Assembly (NCBI RefSeq): GCF_002834145.1
Contig: NZ_PHNT01000004.1
Coordinates: 62,001-126,000 of the forward strand
Direction: 5' to 3'
Source: Roseovarius salinarum
Lineage (GTDB): Bacteria > Pseudomonadota > Alphaproteobacteria > Rhodobacterales > Rhodobacteraceae
DNA: 64,000 nt
The number at the start of each line of letters is the position of its first letter. Position 1 is the first letter of the stretch. This document shows, piece by piece, positions 25,440-37,420 of the stretch. Made by a program: the position numbers and the translations under genes. The notes beneath the pieces are model-generated. The model saw nothing but the letters and a program-made list of their open reading frames with translations. It did not search any database and was not told the DNA's origin.

Positions 25440-27079
25440 CACGTGGCCTCGCGCAGTTCGGGCAGGACGTAATCGGCGAACCGTTCACGCAGTGTGAGCT
25501 TGGAGATCTTGCCGGTGGCCGTCAGCGGCAGGTCGTCGACGTAGATCACGTCGTCGGGCATCTGCCACTTGGCGAAATGCGGGGCCATGTGGGCGTGCAG
25601 ATCCTCAAGCGCCGGGCGGTCCTCGCCCGCGGGCACGGCGACGAGGACGGGGCGTTCGTCCCACTTGGGGTGCGGGATCGCGATCACCGCGCAGGCGTGG
25701 ATCGCCGGGTGCGAGGTGGCCGCGTTTTCCAGGTCGATGGAGCTGATCCACTCACCACCCGATTTCACGAGGTCCTTGGCGCGGTCGCGGATCGTCAGCA
25801 GCCCGTGGGGATCGACGGACGCCACGTCGCCCGTGCCGAACCAGCCTTCGCCGTCCATCGCGGCGCGCGTGGCGCCGGGGTTCTCGAAGTATTCCGAGAT
25901 CACCGTGTTGCCGCGTACGTAAAGCTCTCCCGTGGTCTGCCCGTCATGCGGCTGGCGACGGCCGTCGTCGTCGACGATCTTGAAGTCCACGCCGAACAGG
26001 CGCCGCCCGGCGTTGCATTTCATGTCGATGCGCGTCTGCTCGGGCGCGTCCTGCATGCGGGGGGGCAGCACGCCATGGGTGCCGATGGGGCTCATTTCCG
26101 TCATGCCCCAGGCCTGGCTGACGGTGACGCCGCGCGCCTCGTAGGCCTCGATCATCGCGCGCGGCGCGGCCGACCCGCCGACCACGAGGTCGGCAAAGCC
26201 CTCGGGCACGCGGCCCTGCGCCTCGATCTCGGACAGCAGCCCGGCCCAGACGGTGGGCACGCCCCAGCCGGAATAGACCCTTTCGGCATCCATCAACGAA
26301 AACAGGCCGGGGCCGTCGAGGTTCGGCCCCGGCATGACGAGGGTCATCCCGGTCAGCGGCGCGTTGTAGGGTAACCCCCACGCGTTGACGTGGAACATCG
26401 GCACCACCGGCATGATCCGCCGCCCCGCGCGGAAGCTGGTGGTCTGCGACAAGGGCACGGTCAGCGCGTGCAGCACCGTGGAGCGATGCGTGTAAAGCGC
26501 GCCCTTCGGGTGGCCGGTGGTGCCGGACGTATAGCACAGCCCCGCCGCCGTATCTTCGGGCACCTCGGGCCAGTCGATCCCGGCCGGCTGGTCGGCCAGA
26601 AGCTCCTCGTAGCACAGCGCGTCCAGCGGCGTGTCGGGCATGTGGGCGCGGTCGGTCATGATGACCAGCCTCAGGTCGGCGGGCAACTGGTCGCGCAGAC
26701 CCTCGACCAGCGGCACGAAGGTCAGGTCGACGAACAGCAGGCGGTCGTCGGCGTGGTCGATGATGTAAAGGATCTGTTCGGCCGGCAGGCGCGGGTTGAT
26801 GGTATGACAGACCGCGCCGATGCCGGCGACACCGAAGTAGAGCTCGAAGTGCCGGTGGCCGTTCCACGCCAGCGTCGCCACGCGGTCCCCCGTGCCCACG
26901 CCCAGCCCGTGCAGTGCATTGGCCAGCTGCGCGGTGCGGGCCATGATCTGGGGGTAGGTGGCGCGGTGAACATCGCCTTCGGTCCGTGCCGAGACGATCC
27001 CGGCGTCGGCGTGAACCTCCGCCGCGAAGGCCAGGATGTCGATGATCCTGAGCGGCCTGTGCATCATTTTTCCCTGCAT
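25439..27079 (-). CDS. acyl-CoA synthetase (long-chain fatty acid--CoA ligase type)
   Basis: A 546-residue ANL-superfamily adenylating enzyme that activates a carboxylic acid to its CoA thioester. Motifs in order: the phosphate loop YTSGTTGHPKGA, WGMTEMSP, GWFGTGDVA, DRAKDLVKSGGEWIS and the C-terminal lysine in LPLTATGKISK. GGGGGAGG precedes the ATG (27079). The 62-nt gap to the upstream cbbR gene, same strand, contains no evident terminator, so some read-through from cbbR is possible. The chain length of the substrate cannot be told. Confidence 0.9.
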   Translation of the reverse strand: MQGKMMHRPLRIIDILAFAAEVHADAGIVSARTEGDVHRATYPQIMARTAQLANALHGLGVGTGDRVATLAWNGHRHFELYFGVAGIGAVCHTINPRLPAEQILYIIDHADDRLLFVDLTFVPLVEGLRDQLPADLRLVIMTDRAHMPDTPLDALCYEELLADQPAGIDWPEVPEDTAAGLCYTSGTTGHPKGALYTHRSTVLHALTVPLSQTTSFRAGRRIMPVVPMFHVNAWGLPYNAPLTGMTLVMPGPNLDGPGLFSLMDAERVYSGWGVPTVWAGLLSEIEAQGRVPEGFADLVVGGSAAPRAMIEAYEARGVTVSQAWGMTEMSPIGTHGVLPPRMQDAPEQTRIDMKCNAGRRLFGVDFKIVDDDGRRQPHDGQTTGELYVRGNTVISEYFENPGATRAAMDGEGWFGTGDVASVDPHGLLTIRDRAKDLVKSGGEWISSIDLENAATSHPAIHACAVIAIPHPKWDERPVLVAVPAGEDRPALEDLHAHMAPHFAKWQMPDDVIYVDDLPLTATGKISKLTLRERFADYVLPELREAT

Positions 27080-27141
27080 GTGCCTCCCCCTGTGTCGCGT
27101 CCGGGCGACGTTGGCACAGCGCCGTGCGCCGATCAATTGCG

Positions 27142-28080
27142 TTACGGCGCGGGGTCCGGTGCGCCGGGAAGGAAGCTGCCCTGGAGATCCGAGATGTAGG
27201 ACCACACCGTTTTCAGGGTCGGGGTCATGTCCAGGTCGCGCCGATGCAGCAGGTACCACTGCCGCATGATCGGCAGCCCCGGCGCGTCGAGCGTGACCAG
27301 CCGGCCGCTGCGCAACTCCTCGGTGACCGTGTGCTGCGAGATCATCGCGATGCCCAGGTTCGCCATGACCGCCTGCTTTATGGTCTCGTTCGAGTTCATC
27401 TCGATCAGTCGGTAGGGCTGGCCTTCGCCCAGCCGGTCCAGGTACCGGGTCATCAGGATGCGGGTGCCCGAGCCCGGCTCGCGCGCGATGAAGGTTTCGT
27501 CCAGCAGCCGGGCGGCGGCGATGCCGCGCGCGCCGGCCAGCGGGTGCCCCGGCGCGGCGATCAGGACGTGGGGGTGCGGGCCCACCGGGTCCGACACCAC
27601 GGCGGGGCTGCGCGGTGTCCGGCCCATGATCGCAAGTTCGATCGACCGGTCCTGCAGCGCGGCGATCGTCGCGTCGCGGTTGCCCACCTTGAGAACGATC
27701 TCGATCTTCGGAAAGGCACTGTGCAGGCGGGCGACCAGCCCTGGGGCGAAATACTTGCCGGTGCTGACCACGCCGAGGACGACGACGCCCGACTGCCCCG
27801 ACCTCAGGGCGGTGATCTGGTCGGCGCAGCGGGTGAGCGTGACGCGAACGGTCCTTTCGGCATCGAGGACCGCGCGGCCTTCCGGCGTGGGAACCGGCCC
27901 GCGGCTGTCCGACCTGTCCAGCACCGTGGCGTTCAGCGCCGTCTCCAGCGACCGCAACTGCGTGTGTACCGCCGGCGGCGTCAGCCCGAGGCTTTCTGCC
28001 GCACCCGTGATCGACCCTTGGTCGGCCACCGCCCTGAGGGCCCGCAATTGCTTCAAAGTCAGGGCTTCGATCCGCGGCAT
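27142..28080 (-). CDS. cbbR: LysR-type regulator of the Calvin cycle operon
   Basis: A 312-residue LysR regulator. The N-terminal helix-turn-helix (LKQLRALRAVADQGSITGAAESLGLTPPAVHTQLRSLE) and the CbbR-type effector domain (GVVSTGKYFAPGLVARLHSAFP, then EPGSGTR and NSNETIKQAVMANLGIAMIS) are clear. It is divergent from cbbF with a 105-bp AT-rich gap, the standard arrangement for CbbR, which activates cbb transcription in response to metabolites such as RuBP or NADPH. Confidence 0.94.
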   Translation of the reverse strand: MPRIEALTLKQLRALRAVADQGSITGAAESLGLTPPAVHTQLRSLETALNATVLDRSDSRGPVPTPEGRAVLDAERTVRVTLTRCADQITALRSGQSGVVVLGVVSTGKYFAPGLVARLHSAFPKIEIVLKVGNRDATIAALQDRSIELAIMGRTPRSPAVVSDPVGPHPHVLIAAPGHPLAGARGIAAARLLDETFIAREPGSGTRILMTRYLDRLGEGQPYRLIEMNSNETIKQAVMANLGIAMISQHTVTEELRSGRLVTLDAPGLPIMRQWYLLHRRDLDMTPTLKTVWSYISDLQGSFLPGAPDPAP

Positions 28081-28110
28081 TAAATTTTCCTTACTCCAAA
28101 ATCCCGATTA

Positions 28111-28123
28111 TTAAATTCTTTTA
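28111..28123. promoter_or_regulatory. candidate CbbR (LysR) binding site
   Basis: TTA-N7-TTA (TTAAATTCTTTTA) fits both the T-N11-A core of LysR sites and the TNA-N7-TNA pattern described for CbbR. It is 31 bp from the cbbR start and 63 bp from the cbbF start, in the AT-rich part of the divergent gap. Such patterns arise easily in AT-rich DNA, hence moderate confidence. Confidence 0.45.
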
Positions 28124-28185
28124 GTATTCATTTTCTGGAATAGCAAGATTGTTGCGCACCCAGCCCGGCAATCGGATCAGAAACC

Positions 28186-29193
28186 ATGCAGATGCAGAAA
28201 AACCCGCTCCAGAGCCGCCAGGTTCCCGCCACGTTGCAGCCCTTGATGAACGCGCTGGGACGGGTGGCCGGCGACATCGCGGCGACGATCGCCCGTGGCC
28301 AGCTCGGCGCGGCCCTGGGCGACGCGGTGGGTCAGAACGCCGACGGTGATGCGCAGAAGGCGCTGGATGTGCTTGCCGACGAGCGGTTCATGGACGCCCT
28401 CGGCGGCACGGGCGTGCGGTGGTATGCCTCCGAGGAGCAGGAAGCGCCGGTCGCCGTTGACCCGCTGGGTCGCTATGCCCTGGCGATCGACCCGCTCGAC
28501 GGGTCGTCCAACATCGACGTGAACGTTTCCGTCGGAACGATCTTTTCGGTCTTCGAGGCCGCCGAGGCGGCCGAGGCGAGCTTCCTGCGGCCGGCGTCCG
28601 AGCAGGTGGCGGCAGGGTATTTCATCTACGGGCCGCGCTGCTGCCTGGTGGTGACCTTCGGTGACGGCACCCTGCTGTTCCAGCTCGACCCGGAGGCAGG
28701 CCGCTTCGTGCTCGTGGACGACGCCGTTCGCATCCCGCAGACGGCTTCGGAGTTCGCGATCAACGCCTCCAATTACCGTCACTGGTCAAGGCCCATCCGC
28801 GCCTACATCGACGATTGCCTCGCCGGGGAAGAGGGGCCGCGCGACAAGAATTTCAACATGCGCTGGGTCGCCTCCCTGGTCGCCGAGGCACACCGCATCG
28901 TCACCCGCGGCGGCATCTTTCTCTACCCGGCCGACGGGCGCGACGGCTACGCCGACGGGCGGCTGCGCATGGTCTACGAATGCGCGCCCATCGCCTTCGT
29001 CGTCGAGCAGGCCGGCGGGCAGGCCACCGACGCCTGCGACGCGATCATGGGGAAGGCCGCCACGTCGCTGCATGCACGCACGCCGCTTGTCTTCGGATCG
29101 GCCGACAAGGTGCAGCGCGTCGCCGCCTATCACGACCTGCCCGAGCACGAGGTCTCGGCACTTTTCGGCAAGCGCGGGCTGTTCCGCGCCTGA
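28186..29193 (+). CDS. cbbF: fructose-1,6-bisphosphatase class I
   Basis: Hydrolyses fructose-1,6-bisphosphate (and in many bacteria sedoheptulose-1,7-bisphosphate) for RuBP regeneration. The 335-residue protein shows the class I metal site [22 protein letters not shown], split glutamates upstream, and the substrate block FSASKR-like region replaced by the typical bacterial [18 protein letters not shown] and GGIFLYPAD. It is the first gene of the cbb operon and lies 32 nt before cbbP. The ribosome binding site is weak; an in-frame ATG two codons downstream could also serve. Confidence 0.95.
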   Translation: MQMQKNPLQSRQVPATLQPLMNALGRVAGDIAATIARGQLGAALGDAVGQNADGDAQKALDVLADERFMDALGGTGVRWYASEEQEAPVAVDPLGRYALAIDPLDGSSNIDVNVSVGTIFSVFEAAEAAEASFLRPASEQVAAGYFIYGPRCCLVVTFGDGTLLFQLDPEAGRFVLVDDAVRIPQTASEFAINASNYRHWSRPIRAYIDDCLAGEEGPRDKNFNMRWVASLVAEAHRIVTRGGIFLYPADGRDGYADGRLRMVYECAPIAFVVEQAGGQATDACDAIMGKAATSLHARTPLVFGSADKVQRVAAYHDLPEHEVSALFGKRGLFRA

Positions 29194-29225
29194 GCCGCGA
29201 CCGCACCAGGGAGGAGAACAGGACG

Positions 29226-30098
29226 ATGAGCAAGAAACACCCCATCATCTCGGTCACCGGGTCCTCGGGCGCGGGCACGAGCACGGTGAAATCCACCTTC
29301 GACCAGATCTTTCGGCGCGAAGGCGTGAACGCGGTCTCGATCGAGGGCGACGCGTTCCACCGCTACAACCGCGCCGACATGAAGGCCGAGCTTCAGCGCC
29401 GCTACGACGCCGGCGACCACACCTTCAGCCACTTTTCCTACGAAGCCAACGAACTGGGCGAGCTGGAGCGCGTGTTCCGCGAGTACGGCGAGACCGGAGA
29501 GGGCCGCACGCGCCATTACGTCCATGATGCCGAGGAGGCCGAACGCTACGGCGTGGCCCCGGGCCATTTCACCGAGTGGGAGGCGTTCGAAAGCGGCAGC
29601 GACCTGCTTTTCTATGAAGGCCTGCACGGCGCGGTGGCCAACGACGAGGTCGACCTCGCCCGGCTGGCCGACCTGAAGATCGGCGTGGTGCCGGTGATCA
29701 ACCTCGAATGGATCCAGAAGATCCACCGCGACAAGGCCAGCCGCGGCTATTCCACCGAGGCGGTGACCGACACGATCCTGCGGCGCATGCACGCCTACGT
29801 GCATTGCATCTGCCCGCAATTCTCGCACACCGACATCAACTTCCAGCGCGTGCCGGTGGTGGACACCTCGAACCCGTTCATCGCGCGCTGGATCCCGACG
29901 GCGGACGAAAGCATCGTCGTGATCCGCTTCAAGAACCCGCGCGGCATCGACTTTTCCTATCTCACCTCGATGATCCACGGCAGCTGGATGAGCCGCGCGA
30001 ACTCGATCGTCATCCCGGGCGGCAAGCTCGACCTGGCGATGCAGCTGATCTTCACCCCGATGATCGAACGCCTCGTGCGCGAGGCCAGGCGCGCCTGA
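29226..30098 (+). CDS. cbbP: phosphoribulokinase
   Basis: ATP-dependent phosphorylation of ribulose-5-phosphate to RuBP, the CO2 acceptor. The 290-residue length and the [10 protein letters not shown]-loop near residue 12-20 identify the octameric class I bacterial enzyme, with DAFHRYNR and the [16 protein letters not shown] blocks also present. GGAGGAGAAC lies before the ATG at 29226. It is spaced 13 nt from cbbT. The class I enzyme in other bacteria is activated by NADH. Confidence 0.96.
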   Translation: MSKKHPIISVTGSSGAGTSTVKSTFDQIFRREGVNAVSIEGDAFHRYNRADMKAELQRRYDAGDHTFSHFSYEANELGELERVFREYGETGEGRTRHYVHDAEEAERYGVAPGHFTEWEAFESGSDLLFYEGLHGAVANDEVDLARLADLKIGVVPVINLEWIQKIHRDKASRGYSTEAVTDTILRRMHAYVHCICPQFSHTDINFQRVPVVDTSNPFIARWIPTADESIVVIRFKNPRGIDFSYLTSMIHGSWMSRANSIVIPGGKLDLAMQLIFTPMIERLVREARRA

Positions 30099-30111
30099 GG
30101 AGGAGAACCCC

Positions 30112-32103
30112 ATGAACAAGCAGACCGCGATTTCCACCGAGGCCGAGGATCTGATGGCCAACGCCATCCGGGCACTTGCGATGGATGCCGTGGAGGCCGC
30201 GCAATCGGGCCACCCCGGCGCGCCGATGGGCATGGCCGACGTGGCCACGGTGCTTTTCAACCGGTTCATTCAGGTCGATCCGGCCGCGCCGCGCTGGCCC
30301 GACCGAGACCGTTTCGTGATGTCGGCCGGGCACGGATCGATGCTGGTCTACGCCATCCATCACCTTCTGGGATACGCCGACATGGGGCTCGACCAGCTGC
30401 GCAGCTTCCGCCAGCTGGGCGCCCGCACGGCGGGCCACCCCGAGTTCGGCCACGCCGACGGGATCGAGACCACCACCGGGCCGCTGGGGCAGGGCATTTC
30501 CACCGCGGCCGGCATGGCGTTGGCCGAGCGCATGGCCAACGCCCGCTTCGGCGACGATCTGGTGGATCACTTCACCTATGTCATCGCCGGCGACGGCTGC
30601 CTGATGGAAGGCATAAGTCACGAGGCCATCGATTTCGCCGGCCACCAGAAGCTGGGCCGGTTGATCGTCCTGTGGGACGACAACGCGATCACCATCGACG
30701 GGTCGACGGACCTGTCCACATCGACCGACCAGTGCGCGCGCTTCGCCGCGAGCGGCTGGCACACCCTGCGCGTCGACGGCCACGACAAGGATGCCGTGGC
30801 GGCCGCGATCGGGGCCGCCCGCGCCGCGGGGCGCCCCTCGCTCATCGCCTGCCGCACCACCATCGGTTTCGGCGCGCCCACCAAGCAGGGCACCGCCGCC
30901 ACCCACGGCGCGCCCCTGGGCGCCGAGGAGATCGCGGCGGCCCGCCATGCGCTGGGGTGGCCGCATGGCCCCTTCGAGATCCCGCAGGAGGTCCATGACG
31001 CCTGGGCCGCCGTCGCGGCGCGCGGGGCCGCCGCGCACGCGGACTGGCAAAAGCGCCATGCCGCAAGCAGCGGCCGGGCCGATTTCGATGCCGCGCAGGC
31101 CGCGCCCGACGCCGCCGCGCTCGGTGCCGCCATCGCGGCCCACAAGCAAGGGCTTTCGGCCGAGGCGCCCAGGGTCGCCACGCGCAAGGCCAGCGAAATG
31201 GCGCTCGAGGTGCTCAATGCCACGCTGCCCAACACCCTGGGCGGCAGCGCCGACCTGACGGGGTCGAACAACACGCGGACCAAGGCGATGGTGCCGGTGG
31301 CGCCGGGCGACCACGCGGGCGACTACATCCACTACGGCGTGCGCGAACACGGCATGGCCGCGGCGATGAACGGGATCGCGCTGCACGGCGGCTTCCGGCC
31401 CTACGGCGGCACCTTCCTGGCCTTCGCCGACTACTGCCGCCCGGCGATGCGGCTGTCGGCGCTGATGGGCCAGCCGGTGGCCTATGTCATGACGCACGAC
31501 AGCATCGGCCTGGGCGAGGACGGCCCGACCCACCAGCCGGTGGAGCACATCGCCTCGCTGCGCGCGATGCCCAACCTCGACGTGTTCCGCCCCGCCGACG
31601 CGGTGGAAACAGCCGAAGCCTGGGAACTGGCGATGACAAGTGGCGCGACCCCGTCGGTCCTGTGCCTGTCGCGGCAGGCGGTGCCCACGCTGCGCACCGA
31701 GCACACCGCGGAAAACCTCGTGGCGAAGGGCGCTTACGTCCTGCGCGAACCCGATGGCGCGCGCGACGTGACCCTGATCGCCACCGGCTCGGAGGTGGAG
31801 ATCGCATGCGCGGCCGCCGACTTGCTGGCGGCCGAGGGCTGCAGGGTGGCGGTTGTTTCCGCCCCTTGTTTCGAGCGTTTCGCGGCCCGGCCTGCCGTTG
31901 ACCGCGCCGCCGTTCTAGGCAGCGCGCCGCGCGTGGGCGTGGAGGCGGCCGTGCGCCAGGGCTGGGGCGATCTGCTGGGCTGCGACGGTGCCTTCGTCGG
32001 CATGGACGGGTTCGGTGCCTCGGCGCCCGGTCCGCAGCTTTACACCCACTTCGGGATCACCGCCGAGGCCGTGGCCGATGCCGCGCGCGGCCTGCTGAGC
32101 TGA
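30112..32103 (+). CDS. cbbT: transketolase
   Basis: Thiamine-diphosphate enzyme moving two-carbon units in the regenerative phase of the Calvin cycle. The 663-residue chain has the [12 protein letters not shown] opening, thiamine motif [13 protein letters not shown] (about 160-172), the middle domain with [13 protein letters not shown], and [17 protein letters not shown]. It is complete and of standard length. It lies between cbbP and the GAPDH gene with 13 and 19 nt gaps. Confidence 0.95.
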   Translation: MNKQTAISTEAEDLMANAIRALAMDAVEAAQSGHPGAPMGMADVATVLFNRFIQVDPAAPRWPDRDRFVMSAGHGSMLVYAIHHLLGYADMGLDQLRSFRQLGARTAGHPEFGHADGIETTTGPLGQGISTAAGMALAERMANARFGDDLVDHFTYVIAGDGCLMEGISHEAIDFAGHQKLGRLIVLWDDNAITIDGSTDLSTSTDQCARFAASGWHTLRVDGHDKDAVAAAIGAARAAGRPSLIACRTTIGFGAPTKQGTAATHGAPLGAEEIAAARHALGWPHGPFEIPQEVHDAWAAVAARGAAAHADWQKRHAASSGRADFDAAQAAPDAAALGAAIAAHKQGLSAEAPRVATRKASEMALEVLNATLPNTLGGSADLTGSNNTRTKAMVPVAPGDHAGDYIHYGVREHGMAAAMNGIALHGGFRPYGGTFLAFADYCRPAMRLSALMGQPVAYVMTHDSIGLGEDGPTHQPVEHIASLRAMPNLDVFRPADAVETAEAWELAMTSGATPSVLCLSRQAVPTLRTEHTAENLVAKGAYVLREPDGARDVTLIATGSEVEIACAAADLLAAEGCRVAVVSAPCFERFAARPAVDRAAVLGSAPRVGVEAAVRQGWGDLLGCDGAFVGMDGFGASAPGPQLYTHFGITAEAVADAARGLLS

Positions 32104-32122
32104 ACTGAGGAGACGGATCGAC

Positions 32123-33121
32123 ATGACAGTACGCGTCGCCATCAACGGTTTCGGCCGGATCGGCCGCTGCACGCTGGGGCACATCGCCGAAAGCGCGCGC
32201 AACGACGTCCAGGTGGTCGCGATCAACGCGACCGGCCCGATCGAGACAAATGCGCACCTACTGAAATACGACAGCGTCCACGGCCGGTTCCCCGGCGAGA
32301 TCCGGATCGACGGCGACACGATGGACGTGGGCCACGGGCCGATGCGCGTCCAGTCCACCCGCGATCCCGCGCAACTCGACTGGGGTGGCGTGGACGTCGT
32401 TCTGGAGTGTTCGGGCGCCTTCAACTCGCGCGAGGCCAGCGCGGTGCACCTCGACCGTGGCGCGCGCAAGGTGCTCATCTCGGCGCCGGCGGCGGGTGTC
32501 GACCGGACGGTCGTCTTCGGGGTGAACCACCGCGCGCTGCAGCCGCAGGAGCGTGTCGTCTCCAACGGATCGTGCACCACCAACTGCCTTGCGCCGCTGG
32601 CCAAGACACTGAACGACGCCGTGGGCATCGAGGCGGGGCTGATGACCACGGTGCATTCCTACACCGGCGATCAGCCGACTCTGGACCGGCGCCATGCCGA
32701 TCTCTACCGCGCGCGCGCCGCGGCGCAGAGCCTGATCCCGACCTCCACCGGCGCGGCCAGGGCCATCGGCGAGGTGCTTCCCGAACTCGCGGGCAGGCTT
32801 GACGGGTCGGCCATCCGGGTGCCCACGCCCAATGTGTCGGCCGTGGATCTGACCTTTGCCGCCGCCCGCGACGTCACCGCCGAGGATATCAACGCGATCA
32901 TGGCCGAGGCCGCCGAGGGATCGATGCGCGGCATCGTCAGCCACGAGACCGAACCGAAGGTCAGCGTCGATTACAATCACGACACCCATTCGTGCAACTT
33001 CGCCGCCGACCAGACAAAGGTCATGGGCCGCAGGCTCGTCCGCGTCATGGCGTGGTACGACAACGAGTGGGGCTTTTCCTGCCGCATGGCCGACAATGCC
33101 GTGCACATGGGAGGGCTGTGA
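32123..33121 (+). CDS. cbbG: glyceraldehyde-3-phosphate dehydrogenase, probably NADP-type
   Basis: Reduces 1,3-bisphosphoglycerate to glyceraldehyde-3-phosphate. The 332-residue protein has the Rossmann start INGFGRIGR and the catalytic SNGSCTTNCLAP with Cys151. At the end of the second beta strand it reads VAINATG: alanine 36 stands where NAD-specific glycolytic enzymes carry the aspartate that binds the adenosine ribose. The same change is found in NADP-using GapB enzymes, so NADPH use is inferred. The pgk gene starts 1 nt after its stop. Confidence 0.94.
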   Translation: MTVRVAINGFGRIGRCTLGHIAESARNDVQVVAINATGPIETNAHLLKYDSVHGRFPGEIRIDGDTMDVGHGPMRVQSTRDPAQLDWGGVDVVLECSGAFNSREASAVHLDRGARKVLISAPAAGVDRTVVFGVNHRALQPQERVVSNGSCTTNCLAPLAKTLNDAVGIEAGLMTTVHSYTGDQPTLDRRHADLYRARAAAQSLIPTSTGAARAIGEVLPELAGRLDGSAIRVPTPNVSAVDLTFAAARDVTAEDINAIMAEAAEGSMRGIVSHETEPKVSVDYNHDTHSCNFAADQTKVMGRRLVRVMAWYDNEWGFSCRMADNAVHMGGL

Positions 33122-33122
33122 G

Positions 33123-34331
33123 ATGCAAAACATCCCCTCGATCACGGATTTCGACGTGCGCGGCAAGCGCCTTGTCGTGCGGGCCGATCTCAACGTGCCC
33201 ACCGAGGGCAAGCGCGTCACCGACGCCACGCGGATCTCGCGGTTCGCAGCGGGCATGCGCCCGTTGCTGGCGCGGGGTGCGCGCCTGGTGATCCTGACGC
33301 ATTTCGGCCGGCCCATGGGCGACATGAACCCCGAGCTGTCCGTCGACAAGCTGCGCCCCCTGCTGGCCGAGGCGCTGGGCGTGCCGGTGCGCTTCTCGGA
33401 CGTGTCCGCCGACCGCGCCACCCGGATCCACGCCGAGGGCCTGGCCGACGGCGAGGCCCTGCTGTGCGAGAACGTGCGCTTCAACACCGGCGAGGAGGAA
33501 AACGACCCCACGCTCGCGCATGCCTTCGCGCAGCTGGGCGACATCTTCGTCAACGACGCCTTTTCCTGCGCTCACCGCGCGCACGCCAGCACAGAGGGCA
33601 TCGCGCGGCTGATGCCCGCCGTCGCCGGCCCGCTGATGATGGAGGAAATCGCGGCGCTCACCGAGGCGCTGGAGGCACCGCACGGCCCCGCCGTTGCCAT
33701 CGTCGGCGGCGCGAAGGTCTCCACCAAGATCGCCGTGCTGAAGAACCTCGTGACCAAGCTTGACGGCGTGATCGTGGGTGGGGGCATGGCCAACACCTTC
33801 CTGCATGCCGCCGGCGCGCCGATGGGCCGGTCGCTGCACGAGCCCGACCAGCTGGACACCGTCGCCGAGATCCGTGCGCTGGCCGACGAGTCGGGCTGCA
33901 CCCTGTACCTGCCGCGCGAGGTCGTTTGCGCGGCCGAGTTCGCGCCCGGCGCTGCCGCGGAAACGGTGGGCGCCGACGCCTGCCCGGCCGACAGGTTGAT
34001 CCTGGATGCCGGTCCCGGCGCGGTCGAGGATTTCAAGGCCGTGCTGGGCCGCGCCCGCACGATCCTGTGGAATGGTCCGCTGGGCGCCTTCGAGATCCGG
34101 CCGTTCGACCGCGCGACGGTGGAACTGGCCCGGTACGCCGCGCGGCGCACCGCCGCGGGCGCGGCCGTCTCGGTCGCCGGCGGCGGCGATACCGTGGCCG
34201 CGCTCAACCACGCCGGGGTCGCGGGCGATTTCACCTATGTCTCGTCGGCCGGCGGCGCCTTCCTCGAATGGATCGAGGGCCGGACGCTGCCCGGCATCGC
34301 CGCGCTCACCCGTACCGACCAAGCTGCCTGA
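33123..34331 (+). CDS. cbbK: phosphoglycerate kinase
   Basis: Phosphorylates 3-phosphoglycerate with ATP, the first step after CO2 fixation. The 402-residue chain has the Pgk signature [11 protein letters not shown], the HFGRP segment, [20 protein letters not shown], the nucleotide-domain [10 protein letters not shown] and the C-terminal [12 protein letters not shown]. The ATG is one base after the GAPDH stop, so translation is coupled. The reading [11 protein letters not shown] replaces the commoner LENLRF but keeps the fold motif. Confidence 0.95.
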   Translation: MQNIPSITDFDVRGKRLVVRADLNVPTEGKRVTDATRISRFAAGMRPLLARGARLVILTHFGRPMGDMNPELSVDKLRPLLAEALGVPVRFSDVSADRATRIHAEGLADGEALLCENVRFNTGEEENDPTLAHAFAQLGDIFVNDAFSCAHRAHASTEGIARLMPAVAGPLMMEEIAALTEALEAPHGPAVAIVGGAKVSTKIAVLKNLVTKLDGVIVGGGMANTFLHAAGAPMGRSLHEPDQLDTVAEIRALADESGCTLYLPREVVCAAEFAPGAAAETVGADACPADRLILDAGPGAVEDFKAVLGRARTILWNGPLGAFEIRPFDRATVELARYAARRTAAGAAVSVAGGGDTVAALNHAGVAGDFTYVSSAGGAFLEWIEGRTLPGIAALTRTDQAA

Positions 34332-34344
34332 AAGGAGGCAAGGA

Positions 34345-35424
34345 ATGGCACTCATCACGCTACGACAACTTCTCGATCACGCCGCCGAACGGGGTTACGG
34401 CGTGCCCGCCTTCAACATCAACAACATGGAACAGGGCCTGGCGATCATGAAGGCCGCCTCGGCCGTGGACGCGCCGGTGATCATGCAGGCCAGCAAGGGC
34501 GCGCGGAAATACGCGGGCGACGTCATGCTGCGTCACATGGTGCAGGCGCTGGCCGAGATGTACCCCGACGTGCCGATCTGCCTGCACCAGGACCACGGCA
34601 ACAACGAAGCCACATGCATGAGCGCGATCCGCCACGGGTTCACCAGCGTGATGATGGATGGATCGCTCGAGGCGGACATGAAGACGCCGGCCAGCTACGA
34701 CTACAACGTCGCCATCACCGAGCGCGTGGCGCGCATGGCCCACTGGGTCGGTGCCAGCGTGGAGGGCGAGTTGGGCGTTCTGGGCAGCCTCGAGACCGGC
34801 GAGGCCGGCGAGGAGGACGGCTCCGGCGCCGCGGGGACGCTTGGCCACGACCAGTTGCTCACCGACCCCGACCAGGCGGTGGATTTCGTCGCGCGCACGG
34901 GCTGTGACGCGCTGGCCATCGCCTGCGGCACCAGTCACGGCGCCTACAAGTTCACGCGCAAGCCCACCGGCGACATCCTGTCGATGGCAACCATCGAGGC
35001 GATCCACGACAAGCTGCCGGACACGCACCTGGTGATGCACGGGTCCAGTTCCGTGCCGCAATACCTGCAGGACCTGATCAACGGGTCGGGCGGCGAGATG
35101 CCCCAGACCTACGGCGTGCCGGTCGAGGAGATCGAGCGCGGCATCCGCCACGGCGTGCGCAAGGTGAACATCGATACCGACTGCCGCATGGCGATGAGCG
35201 GCCGGTTCCGCAAGGTCGCGCAGGACAGCCCGCAACAGTTCGACCCGCGCAAGTTCCTCGTGCCCGCGATGGAGGAGATGGAGGCGCTGTGCCGCGACCG
35301 GTTCGAACGTTTCGGCACCGCGGGCAACGCGTCGCGGATCAAGGCGATCGCGCTGGACGAGATGGCCGAACGCTACGCCAGCGGCGCGCTGGCCCCCGCA
35401 ACCCGCGCGGCCGCGGCCGCCTGA
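34345..35424 (+). CDS. cbbA: fructose/sedoheptulose-bisphosphate aldolase class II
   Basis: Zinc-dependent condensation of triose phosphates (and erythrose-4-phosphate) in the Calvin cycle. The 359-residue protein is the CbbA-type class II aldolase: [26 protein letters not shown] start, zinc-site [20 protein letters not shown], and the phosphate loops [11 protein letters not shown] and [16 protein letters not shown] precedes it. It is 13 nt behind pgk and 24 nt before cbbL. Confidence 0.95.
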   Translation: MALITLRQLLDHAAERGYGVPAFNINNMEQGLAIMKAASAVDAPVIMQASKGARKYAGDVMLRHMVQALAEMYPDVPICLHQDHGNNEATCMSAIRHGFTSVMMDGSLEADMKTPASYDYNVAITERVARMAHWVGASVEGELGVLGSLETGEAGEEDGSGAAGTLGHDQLLTDPDQAVDFVARTGCDALAIACGTSHGAYKFTRKPTGDILSMATIEAIHDKLPDTHLVMHGSSSVPQYLQDLINGSGGEMPQTYGVPVEEIERGIRHGVRKVNIDTDCRMAMSGRFRKVAQDSPQQFDPRKFLVPAMEEMEALCRDRFERFGTAGNASRIKAIALDEMAERYASGALAPATRAAAAA

Positions 35425-36915
<1,491 letters not shown>

Positions 36916-36937
36916 AACCCGGCGCGGGCGCGGTGCG

Positions 36938-36987
36938 CAAAATTCTTGTGAAGAATTTTGCCAAGAGTTTTCCGCGAAAACTCTTGG
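36938..36987. repeat. two back-to-back perfect palindromes between cbbL and cbbS
   Basis: CAAAATTCTT-GTG-AAGAATTTTG (36938-36960) is followed without a gap by CCAAGAGTTTTC-CGC-GAAAACTCTTGG (36961-36987). Stems are 10 and 12 bp, both perfect, with 3-nt loops. No T-run follows, so they are not classical terminators. Placement in the cbbL-cbbS spacer suggests mRNA processing, stability or partial termination that sets subunit ratio; an inserted intergenic palindromic repeat is the other reading. Confidence 0.9.
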
Positions 36988-37025
36988 GTGCCGCCCCCGC
37001 CCTGCATGCAACAGGAGACAGACAG

Positions 37026-37415
37026 ATGCGTATCACCCAAGGATGCTTTTCGTTCCTGCCCGACCTGGACGACGCCCAGATCTCGGCGCAGGTGGAATAC
37101 TGCCTCGAAAACGAGTGGGCGATCGGGATCGAGTACACCGATGACCCCCATCCCCGGAACACCTACTGGGATATGTGGGGCAACCCCATGTTCGACCTGC
37201 GCGACCCCAAGGGCGTGATGATGGAGCTCGACGACTGCCGCAAGGCGCATGGCGACAAGTACATCCGTATCAACGCCTTCGACAGCACGCGCGGCTTCGA
37301 GACGGTGCGGATGTCCTTCATCGTCAACCGCCCCGACACCGAGCCCCGGCTGCACATGCAGCGCACGGACTTCGAGGGGCGCAGCCAGAAGTATGCCTGG
37401 GACGTGCGCGGCTGA
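37026..37415 (+). CDS. cbbS: RuBisCO small subunit, red type
   Basis: Small subunit completing the L8S8 holoenzyme. At 129 residues it has the usual start MRITQGCFSFLPDLDDAQI, the core EYTDDPHPRNTYWDMWGNPMF and a C-terminal extension ending SQKYAWDVRG; that extension is a mark of red-type small subunits, where it forms a central beta barrel. CAGGAGACAG lies before the ATG. It is followed by cbbX after 76 nt of repeat-containing DNA. Confidence 0.97.
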   Translation: MRITQGCFSFLPDLDDAQISAQVEYCLENEWAIGIEYTDDPHPRNTYWDMWGNPMFDLRDPKGVMMELDDCRKAHGDKYIRINAFDSTRGFETVRMSFIVNRPDTEPRLHMQRTDFEGRSQKYAWDVRG

Positions 37416-37420
37416 CCGTG

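Noticed and set aside
36938..36987. Intrinsic terminator between cbbL and cbbS
   Set aside because: The stems are perfect but no T-run follows either, and cbbS must be expressed.
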